Origin: Taenia hydatigena
Lineage: Eukaryota > Platyhelminthes > Cestoda > Cyclophyllidea > Taeniidae
Length of the DNA: 64,000 bases
Assembly: GCA_036345935.2 (NCBI GenBank)
Contig: JADWOT020000003.1
Span: forward strand, 9,847,132 to 9,911,131
Direction of reading: 5' to 3'
Shown here one piece after another: positions 11,010 through 22,719 of this stretch. Positions within the stretch are counted from its first letter, which is position 1, and every line of letters starts with the position of its first letter. Below the pieces are notes generated by a model, which was given only the letters and a program-made list of their open reading frames with translations, had not been told where the DNA came from and ran no database searches. The translations under genes were made by a program, and so were the position numbers.

Positions 11010-13700
11010 CCCGCACGCCCTAAATAAACCTCCCCCCAAATATCTGCAACAGCTAACGACGTCCCGCTCAGACATTACACTTCCCTCTCCTAGGACCGAT
11101 TCATTAGCCCATCTTGTCCACAATGCTGACTCTGTACGCGTCGCCTTTAGTGATGGCATTGCTGATTTCCCTCTCTTGCGAATAGCATTTCTTCTTTCCA
11201 CACGTAACATAGCATAATTGCTTCCACCTCTTCTCCGCCATCCACTCCTCAGTTCTCACCAATGTGAACAACATGCACGCAGAAGGAGTGGCAATCTGCA
11301 AGCATGAGCGGAAGGTTCCACTGTCACAATGGTGATGCACATCGCGAAGGTTGATGGGCAGACCCGTGTGCTCACCATGTTAACTAAATGGTTATCAGAA
11401 TACCACGTGAACCTTCTCCCACCCCTTCCCTTCACCTTATTCCCACCTCGCATGAATATCTCGGGCGTCATGATTTCCCCTTGTATCAGAGGTGAGGCTC
11501 ATTTCCATAACCGCACATGTATATGGACACTCATCTCCTTGCAAATCGCATGCCACTCATCGCTCGTGGCAAATTCTACCCAACAAACGAGCCTCCGACT
11601 TTTCTCTCCACGCCTTCGTGCCTCTGTGCTCGCATTCCAATATCACTCATCACTCCGTTCCAATCATTTCCTCTTACAGGATCATCCATCGGTATGCGAA
11701 ATCGCAGTTATGCCTAGAAGAAAGCGCTATCTCCATTGTTCTTCCACACCTTCCTGCATGCCATACACATAACCTGCTTAGCCTCTCAAAATCCATACCT
11801 CTCTATCCACACTTGCACAGTCTCCTCTCAAAGACATTGACACCAATCCCGTCAATGACCGAGTCTTGGAATAACCTCGATGGTGGTGGCAGATCTTTCC
11901 TCGAAGGCGATCTTTGCTCAACTGACTTCTACTTAAGTCAACAGTAAACAACCCAACCACGGTTAGACTCGACCAAACTGCAACACTTGCTACTCATCCT
12001 AATCCTCGGCACTATCCAAATTTCCGCCTTCAAGTTCATCCTCAACGCCCCTCCCTCACCTCAATTACTCCTTACAGTTAGTCGTATTTACAATTTCCGC
12101 CCCCAATCCATTCCTGATCTTACGCAACAGGTAGAGGTAACAGAAAAGAGGCGCCCGAGTCATGCCCTTATGATCCCCTTTCTATGTACCGTCGCAAACA
12201 TTAACTCGACTGGTGGCCTTACCAACACATTGACTCCACAGACTGCATACTTGGAGCATGCCAACTGGGAGTTCATATTCATTCCACCTATTGCCCTCAT
12301 ACCACATACAATGACAAGCCAGTGACCAAATGAATGGAGCCCACGAAACTACACTGTACAGACACCATGATTTGAGATTTCCTGTTCCATCGCACCCACC
12401 TCATCGTCCCTGTTAGCTAAAATAACTATTACTCAGCTCCACTACGCGCCTTTTTGGCAGAAGGCACCGATCAGCACAGAGGCTGATTTCGAGAAATAGC
12501 AAACGTGTTTCTGAGGAAAAGCGTGTTAGCAATAAGGATAGAGCAGTTCGTCGGGCTATCCACCTTTCATAATCGAGGATACAAGGCAATTTCTCCCTCT
12601 CCTGCCACTCCACATCTACTCACAAGGCAACTAAATAAAACTTCTTCATTCCGCCTCGCAGATAGGAGAGATTAAAAAGTACACACTGAATCGTCCCACA
12701 TCCTCAAAGCGAAAAAGTCCACTTACCCCACTATCATCAGTTCGCTTTCAAGTCCCAGTTTGGCAACCGTCCAAATTTTCTGCGTAGTCTGGTCCAGCTG
12801 CATGCCACCGCCCTACCCACCGCATTACTAATATTCCATTCTTTTCAATTCGTTTCTTAGTGGAAAAGAGGTAAGTACTCAGTAGTACAAGTAGAAAATC
12901 CCAAAAAAAGGCATGGAGCCGAAAAGTGGGGCGAGAAGAGGCAAACGATGGTAGCCTCCACAAATCAATGCAACAAAAAGAGATGGTAGAGATGGTTTAT
13001 AGCAGACAATGCACCAAGGTCTTCATCAAACGAGAGACGGAATGAGATGGGAAACAGTTGAAGCCACCATCACCACCACCTTCATGTGGAAGTTCTGTAA
13101 CAAACTGAGGCCACCCATCGTCAATCGCCCCGATTGCACAGCTCGCATGCAGACTGGACATCAACGACTCCATTCCACGTATTTCAATAAACCAACACTG
13201 GGAGTGGAACCCATGAACTTGACGGATTGCAACGACCCAAAAGGAGACAAACAGAGGAACAGATGACAGCCATGGAAACAAAAGATAGTTCTACCGGCAA
13301 ATACCTGCATAAGTCTACATCGGACAATCCATATGCTAGAGACTTAAACCCCCCTCCAAACACAATTCCTGTCTCATCAACAGGCCACCTCCTCTGCATC
13401 CGTATAGGAAGCCCATCCATCCTATGCCAACAGCAATGCCAGCATCACAGTCTCCCATTATAGAGCAATAGGATATGTACATCGTGAGGTCACACCCATA
13501 TTAGCGATTGGAGAGACAAATCCCCATTCGCATTCTGTATTTTCTTCGTCCAACTTCCGCGTCTTCTTTGCCCAAGACATGCCCATCAAAAAGTGCTTCA
13601 GCCTCAAGAGACCGATATTCGTGCATGTGTGTAAAACACCGTCACTGTGCCTACACAAGAGTAACCATTCAGACATTATATTAAGGTCCCATGCAACCCA
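11010..13700. other. No supported gene; pyrimidine-rich plus strand
   Basis: Several overlapping open frames (11,329-11,947; 11,987-12,325; 13,009-13,463) are Ser/Pro/Thr/His-rich and disagree with each other. This is what a C/T-rich strand produces by chance. A good donor (AAGAG|GTAAGT) is at 12,872, but no convincing exon ends there. Confidence 0.4.
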
Positions 13701-13715
13701 TTAATACTTTTCCAG

Positions 13716-14031
13716 AAGTGGACACTTCATCCACCCAACAAGCGACCTCAGATATCCTGGAGTTCAATCCAGGGTGGACAAGAAATGGATTAAACACCTG
13801 AAATTCTTCAAAGTAAAAGACCACCAAGATGGAATGCAACGATTTCGCCTCAATGGGCGAATAGAGCTAACAATTCTAACACCAAACGATAAGATTTTTG
13901 ACATGCAAGAAGTGAAAGCAAGCCTTTTGCCCCTTGAAATCACAGCTACGGTAACAGACGAATCACAGAGAAATGCAGTACGCTTAAGAGTAGGGTTTCC
14001 ACCATACCACTATGCCTTTTTGCTGAGAGAG
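13716..14031 (+). CDS. Divergent T-box domain exon (partial)
   Basis: An acceptor (ATACTTTTCCAG) precedes an open frame that lines up by eye with the second half of a T-box DNA-binding domain. HFIHPTSDLRYPG matches the IHPDSP-G block; KKWIKHLKFFKVK matches W-M-x-x-V-x-F-x-K-x-K; RFRLNGRIELTI matches the MLNSLHKYxPRIHI strand. The end, PLEITATVTDESQ then AVRLRVGFPPYHYAFL, fits the AVTAYQN...LKI..NPFAKAF core in order and spacing. Many invariant residues are changed (for example Tyr-Gln-Asn), so it is either a fast-evolving factor or decaying. A weak donor (GAGAG|GTCTGC) sits at 14,032, where Gypsy-derived sequence begins on the other strand. The N-terminal half of the domain was not found. Confidence 0.5.
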
Positions 14032-14370
14032 GTCTGCGGATTAATGCAACCGCGTTGCTATGCACGGTGAAGTCATATTGTTGCAGTTCCTCGTACCAGC
14101 CTGCAACCGAACGGTCGATCCCCTTCATTGTTTCCAACCGGGTCAGTGCCTGATGGTCTGCTCTAACTATGACCTGTCTCGCTATCAAGTAGTGTTTGAA
14201 GTGTCGCACCATTGTGCAGATGGCAAAAAGTTCACGTTCTGTTGCACTCTTCTGTCTCATTTTTTGTTTAGTCTGGCACCAGCATAGGCGTTGACGTATT
14301 CCCTGCCTTCTTTGTCTCATTGTGAAAGGACGCCGCCCATGGCCACGTCACTGGCGTCCGTGCCAAGTAC
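14020..14370 (-). pseudogene. Gypsy RNase H remnant
   Basis: LGTDASDVAMGGVLSQ (TDASD at 14,347-14,361) gives the first catalytic Asp. ATERELFAI and VRADHQALTRL follow after a frameshift, and the domain ends at YDFTVHS plus a damaged ADALSRRPL-type block near 14,020-14,070. The typical Gypsy chromodomain or integrase continuation is absent. Confidence 0.85.
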
Positions 14371-14395
14371 AAAGGGTGGCGCGTCGGTCTCGAAG

Positions 14396-15420
14396 TTAAG
14401 CAAAGCCAGAATCGGAGAGGAGCAGAGCAGAGCAGAGCGTTCGCTTCACTTCTTTGAGGACTTCATCATGCTGGTTCTCCCACTTGAAATTCTTTATTGT
14501 CCGCCTCTCGGTCGCCTTGTGTAGAGAACTAGCGATCTTGGCGAAGCCTTTAACGAAACGCCTATAGTTTTTCGCCAAATCGAGGAAACTGAGGGGTTTC
14601 GTCTGGTAAGTTGGTGTGGCCAGATCCTCACCTGTTTTGCACGATCTTCCGTGACAGCCATCCCATCTGACGAGACTGTGTGCCCCAAGAAGGCGACTGA
14701 ACGACGAAGAGAATAGCACATTCTTGTATTCAAGGTCAGACCTACATTTTACAGACGGTCCACGACTAGTTTAAGATTGGAATTGTGTTCGCCAATGTCC
14801 CTACCGAAAACAAGGACGTCATCGAGGTAAATTATGCAATGTTTCGGAAAAAGCTCAATCAGTGCTGTCTGCATCAGGCGCTGGAAAGCGGCCGCGGCGT
14901 TACAGAGTCCAAACGGCATTGTCTACAATTCATAAAGCCCGTCAGGCACTATGAAAGCCTTCTTCTCTCTACCGTTTTCCGACACTTCTACTTGCCAGTA
15001 TCCGCATTTTAAGTCTAGTGTCAATAACCACTCTCATCCATGCAGAGCACCCAATGAATCGTCCATATGAGGTAAGGGAAAGGCGTCCTTCTTAGACACG
15101 GCATTTAGCTTTCTGTAATCGATACACAGCCGCAGGCTACCGTCTCTTTTTGCCAGTGCGATTGGGGAGGCCCATGGTGACTTGGATGGTTTTATAACTT
15201 CATCCTTGATCACCTTGTCCACCTGACGGTTCACTTCGTCCAGGAGGGGCGACGGCATACGTCTGAGTGGTTGCCAAATGGGCCTATTCTCGCCCGTGTC
15301 AACAGTATGTTTGACGATATTTGTTCTTCCGAGTTTCAGTCCCTGCCATGAGAACATGTTGAGATACCTGCTAAGCAATGAGTGCAGCTCCTTTCTCTCG
15401 CTACCGGTGATCTGTGTCAA
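14396..15420 (-). pseudogene. Gypsy reverse transcriptase remnant
   Basis: The fingers region contains SPWASPIALAKRDGSLRLCI and DYRKLN. An in-frame TGA follows ALHG near 15,034, then LTLDLKCGYWQVE with the first catalytic Asp. Another stop follows GLYEL near 14,925. The catalytic box IIYLDDVLVFGR is intact, with YLDD at 14,818-14,829. FLGHTVSSDG follows, then a frameshift near 14,630 before SFLDLAKNYRRF and the connection domain. Motif order and wording are those of Ty3/Gypsy elements. Confidence 0.92.
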
Positions 15421-15437
15421 CTAGGCGCAAAGCTAAT

Positions 15438-15830
15438 CTAAGTTGCTAATAGGAATGCCCGCAGTATCGAAAAGGCCACTACAGATTTCGCCTGGGTCCT
15501 TTTTGGAGGAGGTTTGACGGCGATTGTTCCCTTATGCCGATGGAACGCAAATGTGCCTTCCGCAAAATTTAGCACCGCCTTGGTGTTACGAAGGAAGTCA
15601 ATGCCAAGTATCGCATCCCAAACTAACTCGAGGCACATAATAAATTAGACTGTCCAGGTTTTCTCCCCAGCGAGACTTTTAACGGCGTCTCCCCTTTCAC
15701 CTCCACCTTTCTCCCTTCTGCTGAGAGAAGTTTTGCAGAGGGAGGACCAGTACGGAACTTAATGCGGAGATCTGGGAAAGCTTGGGATTCACTAACGACC
15801 TGGCTGCGCCTGAGTCAAGGAGAGAACTGA
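15438..15830 (-). pseudogene. Gypsy aspartic protease remnant
   Basis: The catalytic loop LLDSGA lies at 15,806-15,822 and the second conserved block LGIDFL at 15,591-15,608. Their spacing fits a retropepsin. The two blocks are not in one uninterrupted frame. Confidence 0.75.
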
Positions 15831-16210
15831 AGGGACGTCCCTCTAACTTGACAGAGACTCGCATAAACGCAAGGGAACCCTATAAGGGTAGGCAGCATAA
15901 GAAATAGTGCGGCTCACCTGCTTCTAAGATACGACGCGACAGAGTCCAATGTGGACGTGTAGGATTCGGTCGGCGGTTAACCATATGGAAAGGCGATGTG
16001 AGGAGGAGTTCCTGACGCCTCCTGGTCGCTGCCTTGACCGACTGTCTGAGATCGTTGGTCTTCGCGACGTGGACCTTCGCTGCGATGTTCGGTGGTCGGA
16101 CTCCGGCTTTGAATTAAACAGCCACCCAACTTTTCACCTTGTTAGGTGGGCAGTCTCTGAAAGCTCGTCTGGCGAGGATTTGCAAGAACCCAACGTGCTC
16201 CTCATCCCTT

Positions 16211-16444
16211 TTAGCCTGGCTTTTGATGGCGGCGAAAAAACTCCCTAGCCGGCGACTCCTCTTGCCGGTTGATCACGAGTTCAACCAGTATCGAGTCAGG
16301 TGAGACTCCAGCATCAATTGCTGATGAGAAAAGTCTTATACAGAAGAGCGTGGAAGATCGGCAGATGTTGAACCTCACGATCTTCATCCAATCCCCAAAA
16401 CTCATTCTTGTTTTGAAATGGGGAAGTTCCGCCAACGCTGCCAC
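16211..16444 (-). pseudogene. Gag-like fragment
   Basis: A 77-codon frame (SFGDWMKIVRFNICRS, later AIDAGVSPDSILVELVINRQ) upstream of the protease in the position of gag. No Cys-His zinc knuckle was found in the 250 bases that follow. The assignment rests mainly on position. Confidence 0.4.
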
Positions 16445-16449
16445 CCATG

Positions 16450-17100
16450 TAGAGAGTTCCGCCTCACTCTCTTACCGCCTTTGTTATTAGAAGTCTAAAG
16501 ACGCTTCGACATCTTCATTATAGGTAAGAGAGAGAGTACAAAGGGATCTTGTAGGAGAGTTCAAAACAGAGACCAGTTGCGCTCCTTAAAACCACCATGC
16601 AGCTCCGCAACCAAATTCCGATTGTCCTCCCGCCTCTAGCCTACTAAGCACTTTTAAAAACAGGCACTATACATTGCACATCTTTTGACTTGTTGGTTAC
16701 TAATTTTACATTTAGCGACAACAGTTCATGCTTTGTGAAACTTGTATGCAACCGTCAATTTTTATTTCGCAGTTTATGGATATTGGTAAAATGAGAGAAA
16801 TAGCCTAAAATCCTTTTATATCAAGGCAGAGTAACTTTTATTAGATCTGTTGAAAATTATTATCAGACGCCCGCTTTTGTATATGATAATTAAAAACTTT
16901 GACTATTTCTCCCCATAATTACGACTGGAAAAATATGCTCGTAAGATGGATGCGTCGGAATCTATTTTTTACATCCTCCCATTTTAGGCAAAGTTAATAA
17001 GTAATATGACAAATCTTCCTGCAGCTGAAGTTACTTTTGGATTTTCTACTTCTTCTCCACCGGTCAACTTGCTGCCGAGGCGCCATGTTAATGTGGATTT
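16450..17100. other. AT-rich intergenic stretch, no gene
   Basis: Between the Gypsy remnant and the membrane-protein gene. No LTR could be recognised at the 5' side of the element. The region from about 16,640 is AT-rich and may hold the promoter of the downstream gene, but I see no clear TATA box at the right distance. Confidence 0.4.
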
Positions 17101-17110
17101 GCCATGCTAC

Positions 17111-17548
17111 ATGTTACCGTGTATGCTATTTGTTTGGGTTCCATTTGCCCTAGGGTTGACACTTCAGGAGGCAAAGACCAATAGAAGTAGACTTATTTTC
17201 CATGATGAAGGTAATAATGACCCGAATTTTCACTTGAGGAGGTACTTTTAACCGAGGATACCACGTTATTCTCGCGGCCTGTGTCACCTATGGCTTCCTC
17301 ATTATCTTCATAACTGTCGTCTGTATTGCCGCGAAAAGTCTATCTCGTCACAAATCCAGGAAGGCTAAGGTCAAGTGGACAAGCTACACCCAATTTCAGC
17401 CGTAGATTTTGGGTTAATTGGGTCAGTATTGCTTTCTTCTAGGCAAGTGTTAGAGGAAGCCCAGGAGTTCACCTATGAAGAATCTGATGACAGTGACAAT
17501 GAAGTCACTTTGAAGGACAGCAAAGAGGAGGCGAGAGGAAAGCTCTAA
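17111..17548 (+). CDS. Small type I membrane protein, three exons
   Basis: Model: 17,111-17,210, 17,257-17,401 and 17,443-17,548. The introns are 46 and 41 nt, both GT-AG and in phase (1 and 2), giving 116 residues. The ATG starts a clean signal peptide (MLPCMLFVWVPFALG). A short ectodomain follows with one N-glycosylation site (NRS), then a single membrane span (VILAACVTYGFLIIFITVV), a basic stop-transfer segment (SRHKSRKAKVKW) and an acidic cytoplasmic tail (EESDDSDNEVTLKDSKEEA). The layout of membrane span, basic patch and acidic D/E tail is like the FAM174/DUF1180 group, but sequence similarity is too slight to name it. That the frame survives both tiny introns is the best evidence for the model. 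Confidence 0.65.
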
Positions 17549-17559
17549 AGAGGTTTTTA

Positions 17560-20500
17560 ACTTCAGCAATACGGTGGATGTATTTCAGATTACTTTGAGT
17601 AAAGTTACCCAACTCGCACATTTATTTCGTCATGAGGTTGTGTTAGCGATATCGGCTGCAATAAGGCGGAAGGAAGTTGAACTGAGTGGATTTGGTAAGG
17701 TTGATTAGATCCGCGCAGACGGAACACATGCAAATTAGGATCCACCTGGCAAGATGTAGAACTGCCGAGGAACTTTTCACCACGAAGGCTGAATGTGGCA
17801 CCCAGTACCATCGTGGAATGCGAGCGAAAACATTTGAGGGTGTTATGGATTTGGCTTCGAGGGTCTTGTGTGCACGTTAGACGAGGGTGCTACTAATAAC
17901 GAAATGGCTAGTTTTGGAGCGACGTCACCTCGTCACACAGGCATACTGAGTGCTAGTGAATATCTTTGCCCAAGTAAATTCAGGCAAATAATTGATCACA
18001 CGGCTTTGTTAATGGTAAGCCAACTCCAGTGTTGAACAAGAACAGTATCGAGGCAAGGAGGGAGAGAAATCAAAATCCTTGCCTTATGCTCACCAAAAGC
18101 CTACTCATGCAAGGAAATGGTCATGATTCTTAAATGAAGAGAACTGAAAACGTCTCTAAGTGGCATTGCCAATTCATGGTCGTTGAGAAAGCTGTATAAG
18201 CTGAGAAGTGAGCCACTCGAACTCACATGTCCAACGCATTTGCAGACACGCAAAGTCAGCATACGTGGGAATCGCTCGAAACCGAAACTCATTCAATTTC
18301 TCAGTGGTTCTGGACTATACACGTCACACAGCGGGAACTTCAACCAGGTATTCTACAGACGGGAACTGCTCAACGTTGGTTTGACCATTCAAGGGGAGGG
18401 AGATTGCGATGCCAAAAATTTGAGTTACGGCTGGTGATTCTAGCTAACATTTAGTCAGCCTGAGGCAATGAGGGACGAAGGTGCATAAAAATTACCATAA
18501 ACGGGTTAATATGATTGTGAGCTATGAACGCGACTAACAGTTGAGGACTGTAGATTGGACATATTTTGCCAAATGCTTGCATGGGAGACGAAGAACAAGG
18601 CCTGTGATCTACATTTGTTCTCAAAAAAGCAGCATTTGATTTGGTCAAAACAGTTGGCAGGGTTTCCCTACTGTCATGTTTTCAGTAGCATTCTGTCATG
18701 GTCCTTTTTTCTGAAACCAAAGGGTGTTTCTTTGGTGAATTCTTTGTCGACAACGTCCACAACAAACTAGCTATAATTACAATAATAATCACACTCCGCC
18801 CACCAAGGTTTTAAGTGTTTTTCACACTCTTATTGGAAGGTACCTTGGAGGCTTAGAGCAGTGGACCCGAGTTCCTACAACCGGATTTATGCCCACAAGA
18901 CTCCACCATTCATACCCCCCTATCCACGTTTAGCATCAGGTGATTCACGCCCTTTCTCCCATTTAATCATCTCTTGTCTTTCTCGGAAGGTAAGGCATTC
19001 TCTCGGCTTGGATTACACTGAATGGAGATGTGACAACTCCACATTTGAGCCATTTGTGTATGTTGAAGGATTTGTCGTTTACGCTGAACGGAGCTGCAGA
19101 AGTGGCGCAACGGCTAAAGCATCACGCAGCGGAGTAGATCGGTGGACAGTGAAGAGCCTGCGTCTTCATGAAATCACTCTAGCAAGTTAATGAAACCAGA
19201 GTCGCTGCCTGACATTCAGCACTGTCTTTGTGGTTGCCTTACCGGACTGTCAAGAAGCCAATCGCACAACTTGACCCCACTAACTCAGATGCGAATCTAG
19301 GTTGACATTTTGCACGACAACTCATTTGTCTCCTTGTAACATAGGGGATATTTTTTGCGTAAGGTGTCCATTGAAGGATAGCGAAAATCCTTTGTTCATG
19401 GTTTAGTATGCACACATTGGAGAAGTGGACTTGGCTCTGAGCATCCCCTCCCATCTTTGCTGCATAACCAAACCAGTATCCACCCTTGGGCTGCAATCCA
19501 TGCATTATAGGCTCACCGGTGCGAATTCAGACTGTCGTAGAGCAGACTTTAATAGTACGAGTACGACGCCTTGGTAAGACGATCGTTAAGTAGATTCGTT
19601 AAGACAAGAGAGGGTGAGAGATATTTTTCACATGCCGAAGGAACCGCCCACCCTACTACTGACGCATGGACCGGCATGGTTGCAGTTCGCTCATATTCTT
19701 TAATGAACAAGATCGAGTCAAACGTCACTGTTACAACGGACTGAATAAAATGGTATTTTTAAGGCAACAACAAAGTTAGCCATCAAGCGATCCTGTTAGT
19801 CTGTACAATTTAACCAATGACTGCTCTATAACACAAGTTCCCATCCGCCTGTTCGGTGGCTCCGTTCCATTCATTCTTCGAATAGTTGCAAAGCACAGCA
19901 ATGGTCGATTTGGTGAATTCGTTACAATCTGTGCCCGCGTCTTGTGCCATTCGGCCCACACTTGTAAAGCTGTGCGAAGCACCCTAGCCTTTGGATGCGC
20001 CTAGGTCGTGCAGGCAGAAGTCGGGTGATGGAGCATAATTAGCGTGACCTTTACAAGGCCGCAACTACCACTTTAGCTCTCTGTCCAAACTTCTGTCTAC
20101 TTAATCACCTCTCCGTCTGCCAATTCCTCTACCGCTTCATTTACTTTATGGAATGTATAAGGGTCACTTCGGACAGCGCACTATAAATGTGCAAGTCTGT
20201 CCGAGATGCTTGCAAAGGGCATTCAAATCGTGAAAAATAAATATTGCAAATGGCCTAGAAATCAGAGGCTTTCCAGTAGTGCGGATGGATGGAAATATTA
20301 ATGCTAGGCTAATGCATTGCATGGTTCGCGCTTAAACGTCAGAGATTGAGAGAAGTGTCCACTTTAGCATTCTCTGGGGACTGCGATTTCAGACGAAGGT
20401 GAGATGCAGCGCTGATGGAAGACCAACTGGCCCAAACAAGGCACTCATCATGGATAACGTGAAGCTAACCAACTTGGCGTCGAACAATCGTGTAGGCGTC

Positions 20501-22660
20501 CCTTGTTATTGCCTCAAGACAAAGCATTTGGTGTCCAGGATTTGGCCTTGAGTCAAGCTGCTCTGCAATTTCGAATTGGTGGGAGGACTGTTCGACACCT
20601 CTAAACGCAAGCTTAAGGGCATATCAACAAAAATTCGCGGCAACTTATGGATCAAGGAGCCGAAGTTAAGAGCTAAGGTGTGGAGGACTTGTCTGCCCCA
20701 AATATGCAACCCATTCTACGTGGTTCAGAGGTGCATCAAACTTTGCATGGAGGCGATCAGTAAAGGCGGCAGTTGCTGGCTGACGTGCGGCAAGGCTTTA
20801 CCTAGCCACCTATGTGCAATGCAGGGACACATAAGTTTGCTTTTAACACAATGATCCCTAAACGTGGGCATTTTAATGGCTCACGAAGGTGGAACATGAA
20901 TTTGACTGTCTGAAGTGATGACACCTAATAAAATGGTGGGAAAGTGGCCCTTAAAATTCACGTCGGAGCTATTGATGGTAGACTGGGAGTTCACAAGGGA
21001 TTGTGCGGGGACGAAAAGTGAGACAAGTAGCATTTTTGTTACATTTAACTGCATGAGCCATTTTAATGCATTTAGCTGCCAATATTATAGAAAAGTAATT
21101 TCTGAGTGTTTCACACTTTGGCATGAAATGGTTACGCGAGAGCAGTCAAGCGCATACAAGACAGTGGTCCGCTCCTGGATCACATGACTGATGTACACGC
21201 TCCAACGCGTCGGCCGATGGAGGTCCTAATGACCTCTACGCCTTCACATTATCCTACATTATCTAATTCTTTCAGCCTCTTCGTTTCTCCTTTGTCTTAG
21301 GCTGGATGCAGAGTTAGATGCTGACTTGTGTTGTCCATTCGTCGCCTACTCACATGAGTTTGTGTTGCCATCTGCTCGTATTGGTGACTTGTGTGAGGCT
21401 GCTTCAGTTTTGGTTGCCTGCAAACTCATCCAACGTGGGGAATCTAACAGGTTCCTAAAGGACTCATAAACGTCGTCACATGAGTTTATAGTGACACTGC
21501 AATAAACTGCAGCTTCATGGAAGAACAGACTGCCTACTTTCGTGCAGAAGGTCTTAAAGGCCATTGGGACGGCCTGAAACCATGACCAGAAGGAAAGTAC
21601 AGCCTGCAGAGAGTAATGAAGGGCTGACTACTACGCAGCCTCTTTTATTCCATTAAGGCGTAGGCTCTTGGTGATGCACTATCGGCGCATGAGGTTTTCA
21701 TGCCACCAAAGTGGTTATGTAGGTGTGATATTCACCCAGCAAAGAATGGCCGCCTTATGGCATAGTAATGACAAGATGACGGTTTGTGGCTAAATGGCCA
21801 TGCACCTTCGCTGAACGCTGAGTCATTGCCAACGATGACAATCCACGCCTCATTCCATCATTCAGTGATGAGTGCAACTGCCACCGCAACGCACAATCGA
21901 ATGGCGTCTCCATAACTGGTGGCAGATAGTTATCCTCCATTCAAGTCACTTCCGTAACTCAGCTCATTAAATAGCCATTGCTACCGTCGCTGTTGTGCAC
22001 AAATAACCGCAATTTCGATATAATGTTTTACTTTACTTGTCACCTCAGATAATTTCAGGCAGTAGATGCATTTATTTAAGGAGGAGATTAGTCCATTTTG
22101 GGCGCTTGATCAAAGTTCGATCATTGATAGGAAGGCGACCCGTGCTTGTTGGTCACAGCTACGACTCTATCATCTCCTACCATGGAATCAGCCACAGGCA
22201 GTGCAACAAATTTACCCACTATGTAGCACTAAGTGCTTGTTGACGTGTAGGCCTCCAGGCATTACATTAGCGTGTCCTACTTCGAATGAATGTTGAAGAA
22301 GCATCCGTTGAGTGGATCTACCATCAACTCTCGATGCCTACGCCAAAGATTCGGCGTCCATTCCTACAATCACTGCAACCGACAGATCTACACCCACCGA
22401 ATTTGGCGTTGCCAACTTATTTGCTTTTACGGTTCTAGTGCTCGTGATGACTTTCTCGTAACTGCGTGCAAATTACCCATTCACAACATTGTAGCTCATC
22501 ACATAGTTGAGGGTGAACGCTGTAATGCTGATGGGGCAGACATCCCCACCAGACTAACCAGCACATTGCCCCAGACGACCCAATGGTTGATGATCTCGCG
22601 GTGTGCGTGAAAGTGCTCAGTTGGCTTCGTGGGGCAAGAGCGGGCATTTCCATTGGCTTG
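17560..22660. other. Intergenic, mostly unexplained
   Basis: No convincing gene. A plus-strand frame at 18,183-18,437 (EPLELTCPTHLQ, later YRRELLNVGLTIQGEGDC) is vaguely immunoglobulin-like, but it lacks a clear Trp core and second Cys spacing, and I do not call it. Part of a repeat unit shared with 27.5 and 28.6 kb lies at about 21,130-21,330. Confidence 0.4.
21130..21330. repeat. Dispersed repeat unit, copy 1
   Basis: Shares its order of short blocks (GATCACATGACTGATGT, CGATG-ACCTCT-CGCCTTCACATT, then GGATGCAGAGT) with 27,570-27,740 and 28,660-28,860. Function unknown; the copies are quite diverged. Confidence 0.55.
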
Positions 22661-22700
22661 CAACACATTTATAAGCACAGGTGTGTGGGGTGTGAATGTG
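22645..22700 (+). promoter_or_regulatory. Likely core promoter of the FN3 gene
   Basis: A TATA-like box (TTTATAAG) lies at 22,668-22,675, 45 nt before the start codon. An inverted CCAAT motif (ATTGG) is about 15 nt further upstream. A start site near 22,700 would leave a leader of about 20 nt. This is consistent in spacing but unproven. Confidence 0.45.
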
Positions 22701-22719
22701 AGTTATTTCATGAGCAGTG

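Larger units (their letters stand above)
14020..16450 (-). mobile_element. Truncated, decayed Ty3/Gypsy LTR retrotransposon
   Basis: In order on the minus strand: a gag-like frame, an aspartic protease, a reverse transcriptase and an RNase H. The protease to RNase H order is that of Ty3/Gypsy pol. The sequence stops just after RNase H; no integrase and no LTRs are visible. Reading frames are broken by at least two stops and two frameshifts, so the copy is dead. Its 3'-truncated end abuts the T-box-like exon on the opposite strand. Confidence 0.92.

Noticed and set aside
11329..12325. Long plus-strand frames up to 151 codons
   Set aside because: Three overlapping frames with low-complexity composition from a C/T-rich strand; no motif or splice support.
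12838..12880. Ten-nt microexon between CTTAG and GTAAGT
   Set aside because: No neighbouring exon in phase; more likely chance splice-like motifs.
18183..18437. Immunoglobulin-like reading (LELTCP)
   Set aside because: Lacks the core Trp and a second Cys in the YxC context; no clear splice boundaries.
19085..19140. A-box-like tRNA start (GTGGCGCAACGG)
   Set aside because: No anticodon stem or B box at the right distance.
22290..22610. 106-codon plus frame before the FN3 gene
   Set aside because: No motif, opposite strand also open, and it runs into the putative promoter.
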